Part shown: in pieces, positions 8,126-11,770 of the stretch
Layout: each line of letters opens with the position of its first letter
Numbering within the stretch: the stretch's first letter is position 1
Source of the DNA: Chloromonas sp. AAM2
Lineage: Eukaryota; Chlorophyta; Chlorophyceae; Chlamydomonadales; Chlamydomonadaceae
Assembly: GCA_004335635.1 (NCBI GenBank)
Contig: QAXH01006820.1
Location: 2,632 to 14,401 of the forward strand
Direction: 5' to 3'
Length of the DNA stretch: 11,770 bases
Made by a program: the position numbers and the translations under genes
Notes under the pieces: generated by a model
What the model saw: only the letters and a program-made list of their open reading frames with translations
Told to the model about the DNA's origin: nothing
Database searches by the model: none

Positions 8126-9039
8126 AGGCACTTGCCACACAGCGCACAAAACAACACCTATAGCCTAGATCATAACCTATATCATAGCCGCTGGCATCTC
8201 ATAGCCGTTGTAAGCCACAGGTAGCTCTCTTGAGTATACACCCAGCAACAGGCCCGCTGACGCCGGCTGCTGTCTCGTCCACAGACCCCGTTGAGGTTTG
8301 CTATATCGTATGCATGGTTACGGGGTCAACAATGCAATTGTGCAGTAGAGGGTTGATGTGAGGCAGTTTACAACGTAAGGTGGCACTCACTGCCGCATGT
8401 GTAGTGGCTGTGATGAGCGGCAGGCAGCCGCCTGGGGACCCCGGTGCACGCCTGCTCCATGCACTTTGACCGTATGCCGTGCAGACACGCGCGCTGGTGT
8501 GAATGCCGAGTGCTGCCGCACAGGCACCGAAGTTCTGACAGCAGGCAGTGCTGTGCTTCCGCCAGGGTAGGTGCGGCTGTGTTGGGCTGCTGCTTGGCCA
8601 CTCCTGCGATTGCCAACGTCGCCAGCGCAAGTTGCTTCCAATGCAGGAAAACTACTACAAAAACTACTGACAACCAGAGCCAAAAGCGTCTGCCACCTGC
8701 GCATACGGGGAAGCATCACAAGGTACGGAATAGTCAGGGTGGTACCGGCCACCACTGTGGACCATTCACTTGGAAGTACTTGGCCCCAAATCTATACTCA
8801 TCAGCACTGTCAAATGACCTTGAGCAATGGACCGAGGTGACAATCACTGCGCAACCAAATTGGACAACCTGGGGCACCCAAGGACCTAGGGGAGGGTGCC
8901 AGGTACCAATCTCTGACACAGCTGCCAACAGAAAAAGGCATCTCGCCCGGGAAGTATGCGCAGAGTTGCACGCCGACGCCATACGCACTGTGAATCAGCA
9001 AAGCCATGCATGCCCACACCATGCACATTGCCACATAGC
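8126..9039. other. No supported gene
   Basis: Near 8180-8205 the phrase CATAGCCGYTG is repeated twice, followed by TGTAA at 8209-8213, a possible poly(A) signal for the plus-strand exons upstream. The GC-rich stretch 8400-8640 is open on the minus strand in overlapping frames but shows no domain. On the plus strand, after an acceptor-like CTGACACAG near 8925, a short frame reads LPTEKGISPGKYAQSCTP before a stop. None of these is firm. Confidence 0.3.
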
Positions 9040-9073
9040 ATGCACGTCCCAATGACATGCACGTCCCAATGAC
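9040..9073. repeat. Perfect 17-bp tandem duplication
   Basis: ATGCACGTCCCAATGAC occurs twice back to back (9040-9056 and 9057-9073), directly before an A10 run at 9082-9091. Confidence 0.85.
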
Positions 9074-9077
9074 AACA

Positions 9078-9191
9078 ATGCAAAAAAAAAATGCGCTCAA
9101 CTTGACCGTAATCTCGACTCGATACATCCTGGGTGAGTCCGCCTTAGCACCTGCGCCACCCAAACCCGCACCAAGCCGAAGGCCTGCCTGA
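9078..9191 (+). CDS. Possible terminal exon or 37-residue ORF
   Basis: From ATG at 9078 the frame reads MQKKNALNLTVISTRYIL, then GESALAPAPPKPAPSRRPA, and stops at TGA 9189-9191. The Pro/Ala-rich tail and the TG-rich, 3'-UTR-like sequence that follows suggest the end of a plus-strand gene. The ATG is spaced from the rest by an A10 run that sets the frame, so a one-base error there would detach it. The true start may be a splice acceptor instead. Confidence 0.35.
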   Translation: MQKKNALNLTVISTRYILGESALAPAPPKPAPSRRPA

Positions 9192-9400
9192 GGCCAGTGT
9201 TTTGATTTGGTTTGGCGTGTTTATCGCTATCCGTATCTGTACTACTGTGTTAGAGCTTGCAGCCTGAGCTGCTGTGTTTGCTGTTGGGCTTGTGCAGTTG
9301 ATGTGGCACTGCAGGGACGTTGACAAGGTATTGACACAGGTGTGTTGCGCTTTAGTGTTTGAGTGCTTGTTTTGAATGCTTGTAATGACCCAGTGTCCAC
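9192..9400 (+). other. Candidate 3' untranslated region with TGTAA signal at 9381-9385
   Basis: The plus strand is rich in T and G (TGTTTGCTGTTGGGCTTGTG-like) with few open frames, ending near TGTTTTGAATGCTTGTAATG. The TGTAA motif is the usual chlorophyte poly(A) signal. Composition and position after the stop at 9191 agree with a 3' UTR. Confidence 0.4.
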
Positions 9401-9668
9401 AAGTCCCACTGTTGTCCCAGTACTGGCAGTGCACCATCGTCAGCCAACACATCCTGTTTGAACACACATGAGTGTCACCTACACTGGGACCAACACCTCT
9501 TTTGAGGTCACAGACAAGCAGATGTGTCCTTCACGATGAACATACCCCAGACTTCACCGACAATTCAACTCGTTCACACTCACATACAGACACATCAGAC
9601 CCAAGAGAAGAGCATTACCAGTGGCTGCAGTGCAGGACGCAAGAATTGTCCCAGAACTGGCAAACTTC

Positions 9669-9678
9669 TTTTTTTTTT
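9669..9678. repeat. T10 homopolymer
   Basis: A run of ten T residues just before the 40-bp tandem repeat; a likely site for length variation or read error. Confidence 0.8.
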
Positions 9679-9702
9679 GCTCTCCCACTCTATACGCATG
9701 AG

Positions 9703-9891
9703 CCACCGCCCATGGCATGTACAGTTGTACACCCATACCACATGCCTGTGCCACCACATATGGCATGCACACCAACACCACACGCCTGTACCACCACACA
9801 TGGCATGCACACCCACACCACACGTTTGTACCACCACATATGGAATCTACACCCACGCGGCAGGAGTGTAACCACCACACATGGCACTCCA
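9703..9891. repeat. Tandem repeat of a 40-bp unit, about 4.5 copies
   Basis: Three units are exactly 40 bp (9751-9790, 9791-9830, 9831-9870). They are preceded by a 48-bp variant (9703-9750) and followed by a partial copy. Each unit starts CCACCACAYATGGCATGCAC and continues with ACCCACACCACACG and TGTA. It is rich in CA steps and short palindromes (CATATG, GCATGC). The long open frames over it on both strands follow from its period and lack of stops. Looser versions of the same words extend to about 10030 and occur near 6770-6830. Confidence 0.85.
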
Positions 9892-10443
9892 TGTGCTAAT
9901 GCCCACAACATAGGCACTGTAGGTACCACAGCACACGGCATGCCTGCTGTTCGCCAGCGACAGGTCCAAGAACATACACGCCCACACCATATGGGCTGTA
10001 GCAAAGAACGCATGGCATGCATGGCTGCTCCATACGCACTGTAATAAAGCACATGGCATGTGAACCCTCCAAGCCCAAGTGTGAATAACACATGCTACGC
10101 CCAGAACCAAGGAGGCCCGAATCCAGACCCAGCATGGGTGTGAGTAGCCGGCTCAGTCAGTGGTGCCGGCAGACAGCAAGATGCGACATTTAAAGCCCAT
10201 ATCCTTCGCTGTATGGCAATCAAGAGGCAAAGCATGTTCATGATGCCGCGTTTTCATGCTACCGCTGCCGTAGCAACCTGCTAAGCGGTCCTCTTGCCTG
10301 GCGTGCATTGCCATTGCCAGCTTGCGAATTATACCTTCCTCGTGTCTGTTGCCTCCTCCCGTCTGCCAACCCTGTCCTTCGCTCTGCAACCCCGCTGGCC
10401 ACCTTCTGTGGTTTACCCTGTGTCATTCCTTGCCCCGCCCTAC
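9892..10443. other. Degenerate CA-rich DNA and unassigned sequence
   Basis: Up to about 10130 this is a decayed continuation of the CA-rich repeat. On the minus strand 10389-10153 one frame reads EEGIIRKLAMAMHARQEDR, then LPLDCHTAKDMGFKCRILL. This is moderately protein-like, but has no known domain and no clear splice sites. Confidence 0.3.
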
Positions 10444-10540
10444 CTGTCACCAGGCTCATCAGTCAGGCCAGGACCACCAGGCTCGTCATGCAGTGCGGCC
10501 TTGTTGTCACGCCCGGGCGAGCCAGAGCCACTTACTGACC
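10444..10540 (-). CDS. Small exon, paralogous to the start of the 11217-11456 exon
   Basis: On the minus strand the acceptor GTGCCCGCAG leads in phase 1 to SVSGSGSPGRDNKAALHDE, then PGGPGLTDEPGD, ending at a GACAG/GTAGGG donor. Its upstream intron side (10541-10620) closely matches the upstream side of the exon at 11456, including the same acceptor and phase. The two are probably duplicated, diverged copies. The coding part here is shorter and lacks the coiled-coil stretch. Confidence 0.4.
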
Positions 10541-10760
10541 CTGCGGGCACACGAAGCACACATGGGAACCACCACATGTACCAACTGTCAGATGCCAGCT
10601 GCCTGCACGGCATACACAGTGTGTTGAATGCCCGTCACCCCTTCATGACGGCTCAGTGCACTCAACTCTAATGCATGTTCCTGGTACCTTGCTCAGTCAC
10701 GCTGGCACCCCAGCTACTGCGTAGGTGTAGCTGGATCGTACGATGCATGGATGCTACAGG
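10541..10760. repeat. Direct repeat of 11457-11762 (with deletions)
   Basis: Shared in order: GGGCACAC, ACCACCACAYATG, CCAACYGTCAGA, CAGCTGCCTSCAYGGCA, TTCCTGGYACCTTGCTCA, CAGTCACGCT, GCAGCCCAGCTACTGCGT-like, and CTACAGGGTA. The copy here lacks about 90 bases present at 11540-11690. Confidence 0.75.
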
Positions 10761-10799
10761 GTAGTACAAATGCTGTCACCCATGTAACCAGCGGATGAA

Positions 10800-10875
10800 C
10801 CTCAACACTGTTCAAAACAGGCGCCGCTAAGGGTTGCATGCGCAGCACCATCCACACCTGCAGCTGTGCGACTAA
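10800..10875. repeat. Partial copy of 11186-11250
   Basis: GGCGCCGCTAAGGGTTGCAT, GCGCAGCACC and GCAGCTGTGCG match GCCACTAAGGGTCGCGTGCG, CAGTACC and CAGCTGCGCC at 11190-11230. It carries only the donor end of the exon found complete at 11217-11456 (minus-strand reading LKALVAQLQ), so it is a truncated copy. Confidence 0.55.
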
Positions 10876-11107
10876 AGCCTTGAGCCCCATATGCGCCTGA
10901 ATGCCCAGCATGCCGCATGACTAAGGCACGTGCATGGGGTACCACATGATTATGATGATCTGCCCCACCCGCAGGCCCATGCCATTACCCATATGTATGT
11001 GAGTGGCAAGCTGATGGGCACCGACAGCAGCACATGCAATGTACATATGCAATGTCGCGGCTGCGGCTCTGAGGCACAGATGCGCTCATGCATCCAACGC
11101 CACCCAG
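10875..11107 (+). repeat. Repeat copy B, with possible exon from 10976
   Basis: This is the partner of 6915-7145. After a CCACCCGCAG acceptor-like site (10966-10975) the plus strand reads AHAITHMYVSGKLMG, then TDSSTCNVHMQCRGCG, then SEAQMRSCIQRHPG. The spacing CxxC..CxxxH could be a small zinc-binding motif, but copy A has lost it and the minus strand here is read as downstream sequence of the 11217-11456 exon. I therefore treat it as a repeat with uncertain coding status. Confidence 0.55.
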
Positions 11108-11216
11108 GGCACACACGGGCCTGGCAGTGACCGGCACTGGCTGGCGCTGGATGCAGCGCATGTGCTCAGTATGTGGGTTGAGGCACTGATGCCACTAAGG
11201 GTCGCGTGCGCAGTAC

Positions 11217-11456
11217 CTGTCAGCTGCGCCGGTAAGACCTTGCGCATCTCATCCACGGGATCCTCCTTAGCCTTCAAGTCGGTGCGCATCTGCAGCAGCT
11301 GCAGCTCGTCCTCATCAGAGGCAACCAGCATGGCGGTGAAGGTCTTCTCGAGCTCAGCTGCGGGCTTGTCGGCCTCCTCATGGAGCTTCAGCTGCTCACG
11401 CACTGCGGCCACGTTGCTGCCCTCAGCAGAGCCAGACTCAACGCGCGCTGCTGGCT
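11217..11456 (-). CDS. Acidic coiled-coil exon of an unidentified gene
   Basis: On the minus strand, acceptor TGTGCCCGCAG and donor CTGACAG/GTACTG bound a 240-bp exon, phase 1 at its start. It reads EPAARVESGSAEGSNVAAV, then REQLKLHEEADKPAAELEK, TFTAMLVASDEDELQLLQ and MRTDLKAKEDPVDEMRKV. The heptad-like spacing of Leu with Glu/Lys predicts a coiled coil of about 50 residues. GTCTTA right after AAG is a weaker alternative donor. The remaining exons are not visible with confidence and probably lie beyond the right edge or are lost. Function unknown; paralogous pieces occur at 10444-10540 and 10800-10875. Confidence 0.6.
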
Positions 11457-11770
11457 CTGCGGGCACACAACATACAATTGGCACATGGAAACCACCACAC
11501 ATGCCAACCGTCAGACGGCAGCTGCCTCCATGGCACACATGACAACCTGAGCAGGTCCAGAGGGTTGACATAGATGTTAAACCTCTAACACTCGTTACGC
11601 TTCAGTGTGATTCTGATGTATGTTCCTGGCACCTTGCTCAACTTCACATGCTCCCACAATCAACCGTGTGTCATGTGCAAGGCATCAGCCGCACAGTCAC
11701 GCTTGCAGCCCAGCTACTGCGTTGGTTTAGCCGCATCCTTTCTGCACTCCTTCTACAGGGTATGATTGTT
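11457..11770. other. Upstream intron or flank of the coiled-coil exon
   Basis: Non-coding in appearance, and shared as a direct repeat with 10541-10760. On the minus strand it leads into the acceptor at 11457. No further exon can be supported before the window ends. Confidence 0.45.

Noticed and set aside
9082..9678. A10 and T10 runs as terminal inverted repeats of an element
   Set aside because: Only the homopolymers match; flanking bases do not pair and no target-site duplication is seen.
9472..10044. 190-codon plus-strand open frame rich in His, Thr and Pro
   Set aside because: Mostly the translation of the 40-bp CA-rich tandem repeat; all frames over that repeat stay open.
11039..11542. 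Plus-strand Ser-rich frame (167 codons)
   Set aside because: Antisense shadow of the acidic coiled-coil exon; Glu/Leu-rich coding on one strand gives Ser-rich frames on the other.

Overview
The window looks like nuclear DNA of a green alga, most likely a chlorophyte of the Chlamydomonadales (Haematococcus-like). This is inferred, not proved. The reasons are short exons broken by GT..AG introns of roughly 70-660 bp, a TGTAA-type poly(A) signal, abundant CA/TG-rich low-complexity DNA, and many dispersed, partly decayed gene fragments. There are no bacterial-style operons, Shine-Dalgarno sites, tRNAs or CRISPR arrays. Nearly all the long open frames are antisense shadows or chance openings. The real coding signal sits in short exons that must be joined through introns.

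The best-supported gene is on the minus strand, from about 5772 down to 2446. Its 3' part is a chain of six exons (ending 5048; 4885-4582; 3922-3758; 3516-3291; 3139-3012; 2740-2446) whose codon phases fit at all five junctions. It encodes a protein-kinase-like protein with an HGDLRxxN catalytic loop and a DLD metal-binding motif. In front of the kinase lies a segment with an E-A-K core reminiscent of PD-(D/E)xK nuclease-fold domains. The 5' end (5772 to about 5415) reads as protein only if the frame changes twice, so the gene is either decaying or affected by base-loss sequencing errors.

From left to right: 1-609 holds a fragment of an unidentified minus-strand gene with an internal duplication. 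610-1070 has no convincing gene. 1075-1600 is a tandem array of hairpin-forming units. 1600-2445 is probably kinase 3' flank. 2446-5772 is the kinase gene. 5773-6590 is non-coding or unassigned. 6590-9200 is a patchwork of small exon-like pieces on both strands, ending in a possible terminal exon (9078-9191) with a TG-rich 3' UTR and a TGTAA signal at 9381. 9640-10130 contains poly-T and a 40-bp tandem repeat. 10150-11770 contains repeated copies of another minus-strand gene family, including a good acidic coiled-coil exon (11217-11456).

Segments at 6.9-7.5 kb and 8.0-8.1 kb recur at 10.4-11.8 kb in direct and inverted orientation. The right half therefore appears to have grown by duplication and shuffling of members of one or more gene families. 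No complete, confidently functional pathway can be read from this window. The candidate novel content is the nuclease-like/kinase fusion and the hairpin array.
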